Below, in pieces: positions 36,035 to 44,819 of a stretch of DNA of 47,864 bases (its first letter is position 1; every line of letters starts with the position of its first letter). A program made the translations under genes and the position numbers. The stretch comes from an uncultured Coprococcus sp. Its GTDB lineage: Bacteria; Bacillota; Clostridia; Lachnospirales; Lachnospiraceae. The notes beneath the pieces are model-generated. The model was given only the letters and a program-made list of their open reading frames with translations, ran no database searches and was not told the origin of the DNA. The stretch is taken from assembly GCA_947626675.1 (NCBI GenBank), contig CANQTC010000018.1:1-47864 (forward strand). The letters run 5' to 3'.

Positions 36035-36146
36035 GTTTGTATTCCTCCAAAATGTGAATTGTTTTTACACAGGTATGCAGATAACAATATTATTGTTATC
36101 TGCATATAATAAGCAACGCAGTAAGGGGATAACATAAGGGCTGTGT

Positions 36147-36180
36147 AATGTAACCCTATACTGCTAACTCGGTTTACATT
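36147..36180. promoter_or_regulatory. BirA-type operator upstream of bioY
   Basis: AATGTAACCC (36147-36156) and GGTTTACATT (36171-36180) form an inverted repeat with a 14-base gap and one mismatch, the form of BirA (biotin repressor) sites. It overlaps the start of transcription from the bioY promoter. Confidence 0.75.
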
Positions 36181-36206
36181 ATATACAGCAATAGAATAAA
36201 TGTCAA
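36178..36206 (-). promoter_or_regulatory. Promoter of bioY
   Basis: On the minus strand TTGACA (36201-36206) and TATAAT (36178-36183) are 17 bases apart, with the BirA-type operator at the -10 box and start site. Confidence 0.8.
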
Positions 36207-36265
36207 CCAGAAATATAAAGGGAAGTTTACATTTGCTTTGCAATATAAGTTTGTTATTACTGAGA

Positions 36266-36294
36266 TTGACCTGTGGTTTTAGAGAGAATATAAT
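36266..36294 (+). promoter_or_regulatory. Promoter of the nitrilase-family gene
   Basis: TTGACC (36266-36271) and TATAAT (36289-36294) with a 17-base spacer, 50 bases before the start codon. Confidence 0.75.
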
Positions 36295-36344
36295 TTGTAA
36301 AAAAGGCAGTATGTGTTCTAAGTAAATGAAAAGGAGGCAGAGAT

Positions 36345-37172
36345 ATGTTAAAAGTCGGAATAACAGAGCTTGATATTAAGTGGGAAGATAAAGAGGAAAC
36401 GAAGAAACGGTGTATTAATATAATGGAAGAAGCATATGAAAAAGGCGTTGAGCTTCTTGTTTTCCCGGAGATGACGCTTGTGGGGTTTACAATGAAACCG
36501 GCTGTTTATGCGGAAAGTTACAGAGATGCAAAGATTCCTGACAGCATTTCCTTTTTTATGAAAAACAGCAGAAAATACAATATGGCTATGGCATTTGGCT
36601 ACATAGAGGCGTCAATGGCAGATAAAAGTCCGGTATTTGATGAAAGCAAAGAAAAGATATATGAAAATAAGCTGGCGCTTGTAAAAGGGGATAATCTCGT
36701 GCTTGATTATGCAAAGATACATCCATTTTCATATAGCGGAGAGGATAAGCTTTATCATGCAGGCGATACCATATGTCAGGCAAAGGTTAAAGATATGGTT
36801 ATAGGCGGATATATATGTTATGATTTGCGTTTCCCTGAGATATTTTCTGCGGTAAGAGAGCGTTATAATACGATTCTTGTTATAGCAAACTGGCCTGAGG
36901 AACGTGTGAATCAGTGGGAAGCGTTACTTAGAGCAAGAGCTATTGAAAATCAGGCATATGTAATAGGTGTAAACAGAGTAGGAGAAGATAAAGAAAATTC
37001 ATATGTTTCAAGCTCTCATGTATTTGACTGTTATGGAAATGAGCTGGCAGAGCGCGTAAGTACTGATTTGCTTGTTGCCGAAATAGATAGTAAGGTCGTT
37101 ATTAGTGCAAGGGAAAACTTTCCGCAGGGAAAGGATAGACGGTGTGAGCTGTACAGGAAGTTTATGGTCTGA
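36345..37172 (+). CDS. Nitrilase-superfamily amidohydrolase (omega-amidase-like)
   Basis: A 275-residue carbon-nitrogen hydrolase. The Glu-Lys-Cys triad is visible in LLVFPEMTL, DYAKIHPF and GGYICYDLRFPE. FPE…KIHPF…CYDLRFPE follows the YafV/Nit2 omega-amidase branch, which removes ammonia from alpha-ketoglutaramate and the methionine-salvage product ketomethiobutyramate. That role is a family-based inference. An AGGAGG ribosome site precedes the ATG; the gene is monocistronic. Confidence 0.85.
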   Translation: MLKVGITELDIKWEDKEETKKRCINIMEEAYEKGVELLVFPEMTLVGFTMKPAVYAESYRDAKIPDSISFFMKNSRKYNMAMAFGYIEASMADKSPVFDESKEKIYENKLALVKGDNLVLDYAKIHPFSYSGEDKLYHAGDTICQAKVKDMVIGGYICYDLRFPEIFSAVRERYNTILVIANWPEERVNQWEALLRARAIENQAYVIGVNRVGEDKENSYVSSSHVFDCYGNELAERVSTDLLVAEIDSKVVISARENFPQGKDRRCELYRKFMV

Positions 37173-37365
37173 TATGGCAAAATCAGGAAAAAACAGTTGG
37201 AACTAACTGTCATATAATGATATAATTAAAGAATGTTATGCGCAACTTGTATTTTAATAAAACAATATGTTGTACTATTAATTCTATAAAATACAATATG
37301 TAATACTTGAATGACTCGCCAAAAATGGTGTATTGTTCAGCTAAATCGAGATAGCAAATCAAGGA

Positions 37366-37659
37366 ATGAAAACGATTATGAATGAACGACAACTACTGTT
37401 GGCAATTTGTGCTGTGTTTGCTATGTGCCTTGTTCCAATCGGTATTCTGATTGGACATAGAAGATATAAAAAATATGGTGCACAGATTTGGAAAGAAATG
37501 AAACAACAGGAAAGAGAAGCACAGGAAAAAGGAGGCATACACTCCTTATATTACAAGCGTCCTTATAAGCGTGTTTTTGCCCGTACTTATGGAACACCGA
37601 TATTGATTTGCATGTTAATTGGACTAATTTTATTATTGATAATATTTGAACTTATATAG
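37366..37659 (+). CDS. Small two-helix membrane protein, function unknown
   Basis: A 97-residue protein (93 if started at ATG 37378, which is better spaced from AAGG 37361-37364). It has a hydrophobic segment at each end (about 9-30 and 76-95) and a basic/acidic middle (KEMKQQEREAQEKGG). I do not recognise a family. The preceding 190 bases hold no gene I can support. Confidence 0.5.
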   Translation: MKTIMNERQLLLAICAVFAMCLVPIGILIGHRRYKKYGAQIWKEMKQQEREAQEKGGIHSLYYKRPYKRVFARTYGTPILICMLIGLILLLIIFELI

Positions 37660-37734
37660 TCGATTATTACGACAAAAGAACTATTGTTTTTTATGGCATG
37701 ATATGTGGGATTCAATGGCAAAATTTATTAAAAC

Positions 37735-37763
37735 TTGTAAAAATCCATATAATGGGTTAAAAT
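37735..37763 (+). promoter_or_regulatory. Promoter of the HIT gene
   Basis: TTGTAA (37735-37740) and TAAAAT (37758-37763) with a 17-base spacer, 29 bases before the start codon. Confidence 0.5.
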
Positions 37764-37792
37764 AGAAGCAGTTTATTAAGGAGGAAACTTTT

Positions 37793-38209
37793 ATGAGTAA
37801 GGACGATTGCATTTTTTGTAAGATTGCAAATGGTGAGATTCCATCGGCAACAGTTTATGAAGACAGCATATGTAGAGTTATTCTTGATGTAAATCCTGCA
37901 AATAAAGGTCATGCTTTGGTTATACCAAAAGAACATTATGATAATATATACAGCATGGATGCCGATACTGCTTCAAAGATATTTACGATTGCAACAGAAG
38001 TTGCAAAGGCGCAGAAAGCGGAACTTAATCCGGATGGACTTAATATAGTTCAAAATAATGGAGAGGTAGCAGGTCAGACAGTATTTCATTTTCATATGCA
38101 TGTAATTCCAAGATACAAAGGAGATAATGTCAATATCAAATGGCTGCCGGAAAAGCCGGATTCAGATGAATTGGATGCATTATCAAAGGCATTGCGAAAA
38201 AGAATATAA
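37793..38209 (+). CDS. HIT-family nucleotide hydrolase/transferase
   Basis: A 138-residue histidine-triad protein of the Hint branch, which hydrolyses AMP-lysine or adenosine phosphoramidates. The triad HFHMHVIPR lies near residue 101. CIFCKIANGEIPS at the start is the usual opening, with the CxxC that often binds zinc in Firmicutes members. GGAGGAAAC is the ribosome site; a terminator follows. Confidence 0.92.
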   Translation: MSKDDCIFCKIANGEIPSATVYEDSICRVILDVNPANKGHALVIPKEHYDNIYSMDADTASKIFTIATEVAKAQKAELNPDGLNIVQNNGEVAGQTVFHFHMHVIPRYKGDNVNIKWLPEKPDSDELDALSKALRKRI

Positions 38210-38219
38210 TGATTCGGAT

Positions 38220-38249
38220 GGGGCAGAATTTTTTCTGCCTCGTTTTTTT
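38220..38249 (+). terminator. Intrinsic terminator after the HIT gene
   Basis: GGGCAGAA (38221-38228) pairs with TTCTGCCT (38233-38240), one G-U, followed by seven T's. Confidence 0.85.
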
Positions 38250-38288
38250 CTGTGAAACAATATAAAAGGGCTGTAGAGGGAGTACGGG

Positions 38289-38993
38289 ATGGACTTGAAC
38301 GTATCAAATGATAAATATGGAATTATAAATGGAAACCAGTTAAAAATATTGGCATGTTTGCTGATGCTTTGCGACCACATTGGACTTATTTTATTCAATG
38401 ATAACCTGATTGCAAGAAGCATAGGGAGAATGGCATTTCCGATATTTGCTTTTCTGTTAGTGGAGGGAATGAGACATACCTCAGATATGAAAAGATATAT
38501 GCTGAGGCTTCTTGTATTTGCAGTAATATCAGAAATTCCATATGATTTGGCTGTCTTTGGAAATGTATTCTACTTAGGACATCAAAATATATTTTTTACG
38601 CTGACGCTTGGATTATTTGTAATATATTGTTTTGAAGATGCGCTTTTGCATAAATGGGCATATGGCATCATGGCGGCGGCACTTGTTGTCGCATTTGTAT
38701 GCTGCTTTGATTATCAGATGGCGGGCATACTGATTATATTTTCATTTTATGTGTTATCACCGCACCGGGCGGGTTGCAATCTACAGGAAAGAGTGAAAAT
38801 AAATGTGGAATTGTCAGTTGTTACAGTTCTGATAGATGTATTGTTCATTGGCACAAGGCAGCTCTTTTCCCTTTTTGCTCTTCTGCCTATCAATCTTTAT
38901 AACGGAGAAAGAGGAAAATTAAAGCTGAAATATGTATTTTATCTGTTTTATCCGCTTCATCTGATGGTGTTGTGGTGGGTAAAGAATATCTGA
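38289..38993 (+). CDS. TraX-family membrane protein
   Basis: A 234-residue integral membrane protein with six to seven hydrophobic segments. NGNQLKILACLLMLCDHIG at the start, then GRMAFPIFAFLLVEG and SEIPYDL, are typical of the TraX family, named for the F-plasmid pilin acetyltransferase. In Clostridia these are chromosomal, with unknown targets, and no other conjugation gene is present here. A segment at the end (FYLFYPLHLMVLW) also matches the family. Confidence 0.88.
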   Translation: MDLNVSNDKYGIINGNQLKILACLLMLCDHIGLILFNDNLIARSIGRMAFPIFAFLLVEGMRHTSDMKRYMLRLLVFAVISEIPYDLAVFGNVFYLGHQNIFFTLTLGLFVIYCFEDALLHKWAYGIMAAALVVAFVCCFDYQMAGILIIFSFYVLSPHRAGCNLQERVKINVELSVVTVLIDVLFIGTRQLFSLFALLPINLYNGERGKLKLKYVFYLFYPLHLMVLWWVKNI

Positions 38994-39065
38994 ATGAAAA
39001 AGAAAGTCTGCAATGTCAGGAATAGCTGATTGTTTTGTGAAAAGAAGAAAAGAAGGAAAATCATG

Positions 39066-39092
39066 TTGACTAATTTCAGCATATGGTATACA
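39066..39092 (+). promoter_or_regulatory. Possible promoter of the metK riboswitch transcript
   Basis: TTGACT (39066-39071) is followed after 15 bases by TATACA (39087-39092). The spacer is short, so the call is weak, but transcription must start before 39123. Confidence 0.4.
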
Positions 39093-39122
39093 GTAATAAC
39101 TACAAACAAAATACGAGAAAAC

Positions 39123-39235
39123 GCTCTTATTCAGAATGGTGGAGTCATAAGGGACTGAGAAGCCATGGCAACCCCGTATATCGGAAGGTGCCGGCCTGAG
39201 CGAAACAGCATTAGCTGTATTCGAACAATGAGAGG
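39123..39235 (+). promoter_or_regulatory. SAM-I (S-box) riboswitch controlling metK
   Basis: P1 pairs CTCTTAT (39124-39130) with ATGAGAG (39228-39234). GGTGGAG and GAGAAGCCATGGCAACC carry the conserved kink-turn and P2/P3 core. P2's terminal loop (ATAAGG) can form the expected pseudoknot with CCT of GGCCTGAGCG. P3 is GGCAACC with GGTGCC, and P4 is ACAGC with GCTGT. SAM binding should stabilise P1 and allow the terminator at 39253-39284. Without SAM, ATGAGAGG (39228-39235) can pair with CCGCTCAT (39256-39263) as an antiterminator. Confidence 0.93.
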
Positions 39236-39252
39236 CTTGGTATAGAAATGTC

Positions 39253-39284
39253 AAACCGCTCATATGCAGCGGTTTTTCTTTTTG
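39253..39284 (+). terminator. Riboswitch-controlled terminator before metK
   Basis: AAACCGCT (39253-39260) pairs with AGCGGTTT (39268-39275), followed by T-rich sequence to 39284. It is the off state of the SAM-I riboswitch. Confidence 0.88.
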
Positions 39285-39352
39285 TTTAATTTGCCAGCCG
39301 ACAATATGTAAAAAGTCCGGCGGATAACTTATTATAATAACAGGAGGAAAAA

Positions 39353-40540
39353 ATGGAGAAATTATTATTTACTTCAGAGTCAGTAACAGAAGGTCATCCT
39401 GACAAAATTTGTGACCAGATATCTGATGCAGTTCTTGATGCTTTGCTTGAGAAAGACCCTATGAGCAGAGTTGCTTGTGAGACAGCGATTACAACAGGAC
39501 TTGTGCTTGTTATGGGAGAGATATCTACAAATGCTTATGTAGATATTCAGAAAATAGTGCGCGAAACAATCAGAGAGATAGGCTATGACAGGGCAAAATA
39601 TGGTTTTGACTGTGATACCTGCGGTGTTATAACAGCAATAGATGAACAGTCGGCGGATATTGCAATGGGTGTTGATAAAGCTTTAGAAGCAAAAGAGCAT
39701 ACCATGAGTGATGCCGATATTGAGGCAATCGGTGCAGGCGACCAGGGAATGATGTTTGGATTTGCAACAAATGAAACACCGGAGTATATGCCGTATCCGA
39801 TTGCACTTGCGCATAAACTTGCCAGACGTCTTACAGAGGTACGGAAGAATGGAACACTTCCTTACTTAAGACCTGACGGAAAGACGCAGGTTAGTGTAGA
39901 ATATGATGAAAATGGTAAACCATTAAGGCTGGATGCAGTTGTTTTATCGACACAGCATGGTGAAGAGGTTACACAGGAACAGATACATGAGGATATTAAG
40001 AAATATGTATTTGATGAGGTACTGCCTAAGAGCATGGTAGATGAAAATACCAAATTCTTTATTAATCCGACAGGAAGATTTGTAATAGGCGGGCCAAACG
40101 GTGACAGTGGTCTGACAGGACGTAAGATTATCGTAGATACTTATGGCGGATATGCGCGTCATGGCGGCGGTGCATTTTCCGGAAAAGACTGCACGAAGGT
40201 TGACCGTTCAGCAGCTTATGCCGCAAGATATGTGGCAAAGAATATTGTTGCTGCCGGACTTGCTGATAAGTGTGAAATTCAGCTTTCATATGCAATCGGC
40301 GTTGCAAAGCCTACCTCAATCATGGTAGATACATTTGGAACCGGTAAAGTTTCAAATGAAAAGCTTGTTGATATCATCAGAGAAAACTTTGATTTAAGAC
40401 CGGCAGGGATTATTAAGATGCTGGATTTAAGAAGACCGATATACAAGCAGACTGCTGCATATGGCCATTTCGGAAGAACAGATATTGACCTTCCGTGGGA
40501 GCGACTTGATAAGGTTGATGCGATAAGGGCATCTGTTTAA
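39353..40540 (+). CDS. metK: S-adenosylmethionine synthase
   Basis: A 395-residue enzyme making SAM from methionine and [19 protein letters not shown] (15-30), [12 protein letters not shown] (about 126-137) and [16 protein letters not shown] (about 264-279) are the conserved metal, substrate and phosphate-loop motifs. Length is typical. It is controlled by the SAM-I riboswitch in its leader and closed by a terminator. Confidence 0.97.
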   Translation: MEKLLFTSESVTEGHPDKICDQISDAVLDALLEKDPMSRVACETAITTGLVLVMGEISTNAYVDIQKIVRETIREIGYDRAKYGFDCDTCGVITAIDEQSADIAMGVDKALEAKEHTMSDADIEAIGAGDQGMMFGFATNETPEYMPYPIALAHKLARRLTEVRKNGTLPYLRPDGKTQVSVEYDENGKPLRLDAVVLSTQHGEEVTQEQIHEDIKKYVFDEVLPKSMVDENTKFFINPTGRFVIGGPNGDSGLTGRKIIVDTYGGYARHGGGAFSGKDCTKVDRSAAYAARYVAKNIVAAGLADKCEIQLSYAIGVAKPTSIMVDTFGTGKVSNEKLVDIIRENFDLRPAGIIKMLDLRRPIYKQTAAYGHFGRTDIDLPWERLDKVDAIRASV

Positions 40541-40542
40541 TA

Positions 40543-40588
40543 AAATACCCGGAGTGCATTTTGATTAATCTGCATTCCGGGTATTTTT
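40543..40588. terminator. Terminator between metK and the convergent surface-protein gene
   Basis: A 16-bp stem (40543-40558 with 40571-40586, one G-U) with A's before and T's after serves both convergent genes. Confidence 0.88.
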
Positions 40589-40641
40589 AGTAGCTGCAAT
40601 CTATAATGTGACTGGTTAAAAGCTATGCTGTGTAAGAAATA

Positions 40642-42840
40642 TTATTCTTCATCGCTGTCAGCGGCATTGTCTTCCTCGTCACACTTACTATCATTTTCAG
40701 AGTTTACGATGGACTCTGCGATATTGATGATTTCACTTAAATCGGCGGTGCTGAGAGGGCCGTTTCCGCCTGTATGCAGAACTGTTTTTTTCTCCTCCGC
40801 AGATTTTTTCGTATGTTCTACAAAGCCATCCGGCTGTATTTCAGAATTTTCTGAATAAGAAGGCTCCTCATCAATCTTAACTTCGGTTAAATCATTATCG
40901 GTAGCTTCTTCCGTATTCTTTGACGCAGCAAGCGGGTTAATCAGAAGCGGACCTTCATGTGTCGGTGTGGTTGATGTAATGGTAGGTACTACAAATTGTG
41001 ATTTTGCAGGATGCTTTTTGCTGTCGGATACAGTACCTTCTCCATCCTCCACGTTTTTGGCATCTGCACTATGGATACTGTCTGAACTGTCCGTATCAGT
41101 GTTTTCTTCATCTGTATTACGGATACTGTCTGTGTTTTCTGTATCGGTGTTTTCTTCATCTGCATTACGGATATTGTCCAGGCTGTCTGCATCAACGCTT
41201 TCTGTGTTCGCATCATGGATACTGTCCGGGTTTTCTGTATCGGTGCTTTCGTCATTGTCATTATTGATGTTATCTGAACTGTCTATATCGGTATCTTCTG
41301 TATTATAATAATCCGAGTCGTCAATAGGGGCAGCATCAGTATATTCGGCGGCAGCTTCGTCAGTAGTAGCTTTCCGGTCGTGCGGCTTTTTTTCTGCCTC
41401 ATACTCTTTAATGATTTTTTTCATGGTAAGTGCAAGCGCTATTGCAATTACGCAGATGAATACAAGTATGATGATTGCAATCAGCATAATGACAAATTTA
41501 TGACGGTTGATAAAATTGCTTACCCCGGTTTCTTCCTGAACAGCAGAATTTGTGAAACCTTCATAGCGGATGAAAGTGCCGTCTATGGTATCATAGAAAT
41601 ACCATCCCTCGCTTCCGGAGGTATTCATTGCATAAATCAGTATTACAGTATCTTGTTCATTTTTCCGATATGCAGTAACTTCCGTATTGTCTATCAGATA
41701 GGCTATAGGGCTATAACCGGAAGGAACATTATCCTCCTTGTGGTCTGATATAATATAGGTACTTCCCGCTGGCTGTATCTTTATCATAGGTGCGATACTG
41801 CCTGTTGCTGTATCGATTGTATACCAGTGTCCCTCTGCTGCATCATTGATTAGATACGCACAGGAAACGAGATTATTTGGCGATTTGTAAACAATGATAT
41901 CAGAGCCATTGTAGCTGCTCATGTTTTCTGTAAATCCATTCGGTATATCCGTCTTTGTATAGTCAGTATTAAAATGGTATGTCGTTCCGTCTATTACGAC
42001 AGATACTGGTTCCGGTTTTTCGGATTCGCAGGTTACTTTAATTGTATAAGTGCGTTTGTCACCATTTTCTGCAACAACTGTAATTTTAACATCTTTTGTT
42101 TTCCCTGCCTCAAAGCCGCTGTTTCCATTGATGGATACTGCTGATTTATCATTTGCAGCAGCTGCATCGATGTTAAGTTTTTCAGTGCCTTCTGTTACTG
42201 CAATTTCATATTCTGTTACAGCCTGTGAAAACGCAGGCTTCAATGTGCCGGGTGTTATTTTTAGTGACTTCAAAGCACAGTCATCCGTTTTGTCACTGTT
42301 GTCATCATCATTTTTATCGGTGGAATTTTCAGTCGTACTTTCACTGGTAATTTCGGTAGCCTGTTCTGTATCTTCGGAAGAAGCAGCGCTGCTGTCTCCA
42401 AGAACAGATATGATGGCGCTCGCATTTGAAACGCTGCATGCAACATCATCAGCAGTATTTACAAAGCTTTTTTCTGTATATATAGAAGCGCTTCCGCTTG
42501 CTATGGCTTTGAAAGAAAAGGTGGTATAGGCGCTTGATGAACTCTTGTCGCCTGAACCGTTATAGGTGATGCTGCCATTTTCGGCTTCACCAAGACTTGA
42601 AGTATATTCAAGTATGGAGGAATCATAGGAAAGTGAGTATGTATATGCGCCCAGCGCGGTATCGCCTGTTATTGATACGGTTACGGTTATTGTATCGCCC
42701 ACATTTACACTTGTCGAAGATACGGCGATGGTAATACCTGCCGATTCCGCATATGTTTTTATTGCAGGGAATATGGTTAGGCTGCAAATGATAAATAATG
42801 TTGCCATAAGGCAGAGGAATGTGTGTTTTAATTTTTTCAT
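40642..42840 (-). CDS. Membrane-anchored surface protein with cohesin-like and cadherin-like domains
   Basis: A 732-residue protein. Signal peptide 1-31 (ending TYAES); cohesin-like beta domain about 33-148 (ITIAVSSTSVNVGDTITVTVSI, then LGAYTYSLSYDSSILEY); a Ser/Thr/Asp linker; a cadherin-like beta-sandwich about 195-275 (LKSLKITPGTLKPAFSQAVTEYEIAV pattern); an unassigned region with repeated GHWYTID/GWYFYDTIDGTF-type strands; a membrane segment about 453-476; then a very acidic, presumably cytosolic tail with 16-residue tandem repeats. Cohesin-like folds usually bind partner modules on the cell surface. I saw no dockerin nearby. The long acidic tail after the membrane segment is unusual and argues against sortase attachment. 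Confidence 0.78.
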   Translation of the reverse strand: MKKLKHTFLCLMATLFIICSLTIFPAIKTYAESAGITIAVSSTSVNVGDTITVTVSITGDTALGAYTYSLSYDSSILEYTSSLGEAENGSITYNGSGDKSSSSAYTTFSFKAIASGSASIYTEKSFVNTADDVACSVSNASAIISVLGDSSAASSEDTEQATEITSESTTENSTDKNDDDNSDKTDDCALKSLKITPGTLKPAFSQAVTEYEIAVTEGTEKLNIDAAAANDKSAVSINGNSGFEAGKTKDVKITVVAENGDKRTYTIKVTCESEKPEPVSVVIDGTTYHFNTDYTKTDIPNGFTENMSSYNGSDIIVYKSPNNLVSCAYLINDAAEGHWYTIDTATGSIAPMIKIQPAGSTYIISDHKEDNVPSGYSPIAYLIDNTEVTAYRKNEQDTVILIYAMNTSGSEGWYFYDTIDGTFIRYEGFTNSAVQEETGVSNFINRHKFVIMLIAIIILVFICVIAIALALTMKKIIKEYEAEKKPHDRKATTDEAAAEYTDAAPIDDSDYYNTEDTDIDSSDNINNDNDESTDTENPDSIHDANTESVDADSLDNIRNADEENTDTENTDSIRNTDEENTDTDSSDSIHSADAKNVEDGEGTVSDSKKHPAKSQFVVPTITSTTPTHEGPLLINPLAASKNTEEATDNDLTEVKIDEEPSYSENSEIQPDGFVEHTKKSAEEKKTVLHTGGNGPLSTADLSEIINIAESIVNSENDSKCDEEDNAADSDEE
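41055..41264 (-). repeat. 48-bp imperfect tandem repeat in the surface-protein gene
   Basis: GGATA(C/T)TG recurs at 41073, 41121, 41169 and 41217, exactly 48 bases apart. Each unit encodes a 16-residue acidic block of the form (E/D)NTDTENTDSIRNTDE. Four copies are visible. Confidence 0.8.
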
Positions 42841-42968
42841 CTCATAGTTGCTCCTTGTACTTAATCAATCTGTTTGGTATATTTCCCATAAAAAGGAACT
42901 ACAAATAATGGTAAAAAACAGTTTATCATAATATCAAAAAATGAACACCCTTTTTTGATAAAAAAGAT

Positions 42969-43004
42969 AAAAAAAGACAGGAAATCATAATATAATTACC
43001 TGCC
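42969..43004 (-). terminator. Terminator after murA
   Basis: On the minus strand GGCAGG pairs with CCTGTC (plus positions 42999-43004 and 42976-42981), followed by a run of T's. The stem is short, so confidence is moderate. Confidence 0.6.
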
Positions 43005-43016
43005 CATTTTTAATCG

Positions 43017-44318
43017 CTAGCTTATCTTTAATTTGAATTTCTGAATATCTTTTTCGGTTTCTGCTTTTTCGATTAATGCACCTAATCCGGCGAGCTTTTC
43101 TTCAAATTTTTCATAGCCGCGTTGGATATACTTTATATCTGTTACCGTTGAAACGTCATCTGCAACGAGGGCGGCGATAACAAGAGCGGCGCCTGCCCTG
43201 AGGTCAGGAGCAGCAACATTTGCACTGGAAAAAGTTGGTACACCATCAATAATAGCAGTATTTCCTTCAACCCGGATATGAGCGCCCATGCGTGACAGTT
43301 CTGCGACATATTTGAATCTGTTTTCAAATATGCTTTCTGTTACGATGCTTGTGCCGTTTGACAAAGCGAGGGTAACTGCCATCTGTGGCTGCATATCGGT
43401 AGGAAAACCAGGATAAGGAAGCGTCTTTATATTCGTTGACTTTAACCGTTTATCAGCCATAACTCTTACGGAATCATCGTATTCGATAACAGAAGCGCCT
43501 ATCTCCGTAAGCTTTGAGGTAATTGCTTCAAGATGTTTTGGTATAACATTTTTTATAAGAACATTTCCTTTGGTGGCAGCAGCAGCGACCATGAATGTTC
43601 CGGCTTCTATCTGGTCAGGAATGATAGAATATGTTGTTCCGTGAAGCTCTTTTACACCGCGGATACGGATAACATCAGTTCCTGCCCCCTTTATATTCGC
43701 GCCCATACTGTTCAAGAAATTTGCAACATCTACGATATGCGGTTCTTTTGCTGCATTTTCAATGGTCGTTTTTCCATCCGCTAAAGCGGCAGCCATCATA
43801 ATGTTGATGGTAGCGCCTACGGATGTTACATCCATATATATATGGCTTCCGATAAGTTCATCCGCATATACCTGTATCATTCCATTTGTTATATCTACAG
43901 TAGCTCCAAGTGACTCAAAGCCTTTTATATGTAAATCAATAGGTCTTGCACCTATATCGCATCCGCCCGGTAATGCAACCTGCGAATGTTTGTATTTTCC
44001 AAGTAAAGCGCCTAAAAGATAGTAGGATGCCCTTATCTTGCGGATAAATTCGTCATCTACACATAAGTCGTCGTTTGGACGAATCGTTCCTCCGCAGATG
44101 ATAACGGTGTGTTCATCTACATATCTTACACTAGCGCCAATTCCCTGTATAGCCTGAAGCAGTACCCTGGTGTCTCGTACGTTTGGGACATTTTCTATTG
44201 TGACTTCCTGGTCGGTCATAACCGCAGCGGCAAGGATGCCAAGCGCAGCATTTTTGGCGCCGGCTATTGTTACCTCGCCTTCAAGGGGATGACCGCCTTT
44301 GATAACATATTGTTCCAT
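43017..44318 (-). CDS. murA: UDP-N-acetylglucosamine 1-carboxyvinyltransferase
   Basis: A 433-residue enzyme for the first committed step of peptidoglycan synthesis. The catalytic cysteine C120 is in VALPGGCDIGARPIDLH, and KNAALGILAAA (22-32) holds the substrate lysine/asparagine. An AGGTG site 6 bases upstream fixes ATG 44318; more upstream ATGs (44330, 44387) give a non-homologous extension. Firmicutes often have two murA copies, and this could be either. It has its own promoter in the gap after pyrI. Confidence 0.93.
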   Translation of the reverse strand: MEQYVIKGGHPLEGEVTIAGAKNAALGILAAAVMTDQEVTIENVPNVRDTRVLLQAIQGIGASVRYVDEHTVIICGGTIRPNDDLCVDDEFIRKIRASYYLLGALLGKYKHSQVALPGGCDIGARPIDLHIKGFESLGATVDITNGMIQVYADELIGSHIYMDVTSVGATINIMMAAALADGKTTIENAAKEPHIVDVANFLNSMGANIKGAGTDVIRIRGVKELHGTTYSIIPDQIEAGTFMVAAAATKGNVLIKNVIPKHLEAITSKLTEIGASVIEYDDSVRVMADKRLKSTNIKTLPYPGFPTDMQPQMAVTLALSNGTSIVTESIFENRFKYVAELSRMGAHIRVEGNTAIIDGVPTFSSANVAAPDLRAGAALVIAALVADDVSTVTDIKYIQRGYEKFEEKLAGLGALIEKAETEKDIQKFKLKIS

Positions 44319-44367
44319 ATTGCACCTCATTACATAAATCTGCGACAAATCGCAAACAACTTTATAG

Positions 44368-44395
44368 ATTATAGCACATAAATTCAAAATGTAAA
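44368..44395 (-). promoter_or_regulatory. Promoter of murA
   Basis: Minus-strand TTTACA (44390-44395) and TATAAT (44368-44373) are 16 bases apart. Confidence 0.6.
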
Positions 44396-44401
44396 TATTT
44401 T

Positions 44402-44815
44402 TTATTTATCTGCTTCGCAATATATGCATCTATAAATCCGTTTTTCTCTGTTTGTAAGCTTAAAAATTTGTTGTATACCCTGTTCTGTGGTAGTGATACA
44501 ACGTGGATTTGTACATTTTTTTATATCAATCAGCCTCTCAGGTAATTCGATTTTCTTCTTTTCGATTAATTTTCCGTCTTTTATAATATTGACGGATATA
44601 TCGGGGTCGATATATCCAAGTACATCCAGATTCATATCGATATCCTGGTCTATTTTAAGAATATCCTTGCGCCCCATCTTGCTGCTCTTTACGTTTTTGA
44701 TGATGGCTACGGAACAATCCAGTTTATCAAGATGAAGGTCCGTATAAATCTGTAATGCCTTTCCTGCTGTGATATGGTCGAGTACGATACCGTTTTGTAT
44801 GCTGTCTATATTCAT
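44402..44815 (-). CDS. pyrI: Aspartate carbamoyltransferase regulatory subunit
   Basis: A 137-residue regulatory chain. The C-terminal zinc site is complete (KCTNPRCI at about 100-107 and RCIYC near residue 130). The N-terminal domain holds the nucleotide-effector region (GIVLDHITAGKAL). It lies 4 bases after pyrB, an operon order seen in many bacteria. Confidence 0.95.
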   Translation of the reverse strand: MNIDSIQNGIVLDHITAGKALQIYTDLHLDKLDCSVAIIKNVKSSKMGRKDILKIDQDIDMNLDVLGYIDPDISVNIIKDGKLIEKKKIELPERLIDIKKCTNPRCITTTEQGIQQIFKLTNREKRIYRCIYCEADK

Positions 44816-44819
44816 ATAT

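Noticed and set aside
41055..41264. CRISPR-like array
   Set aside because: Units follow one another directly without unique spacers and encode an in-frame acidic repeat.
40967..41308. Open frames on the plus strand within the 48-bp repeat region
   Set aside because: They are mirrors of the repeated acidic tail of the minus-strand surface protein; a 48-base period keeps all frames open together.
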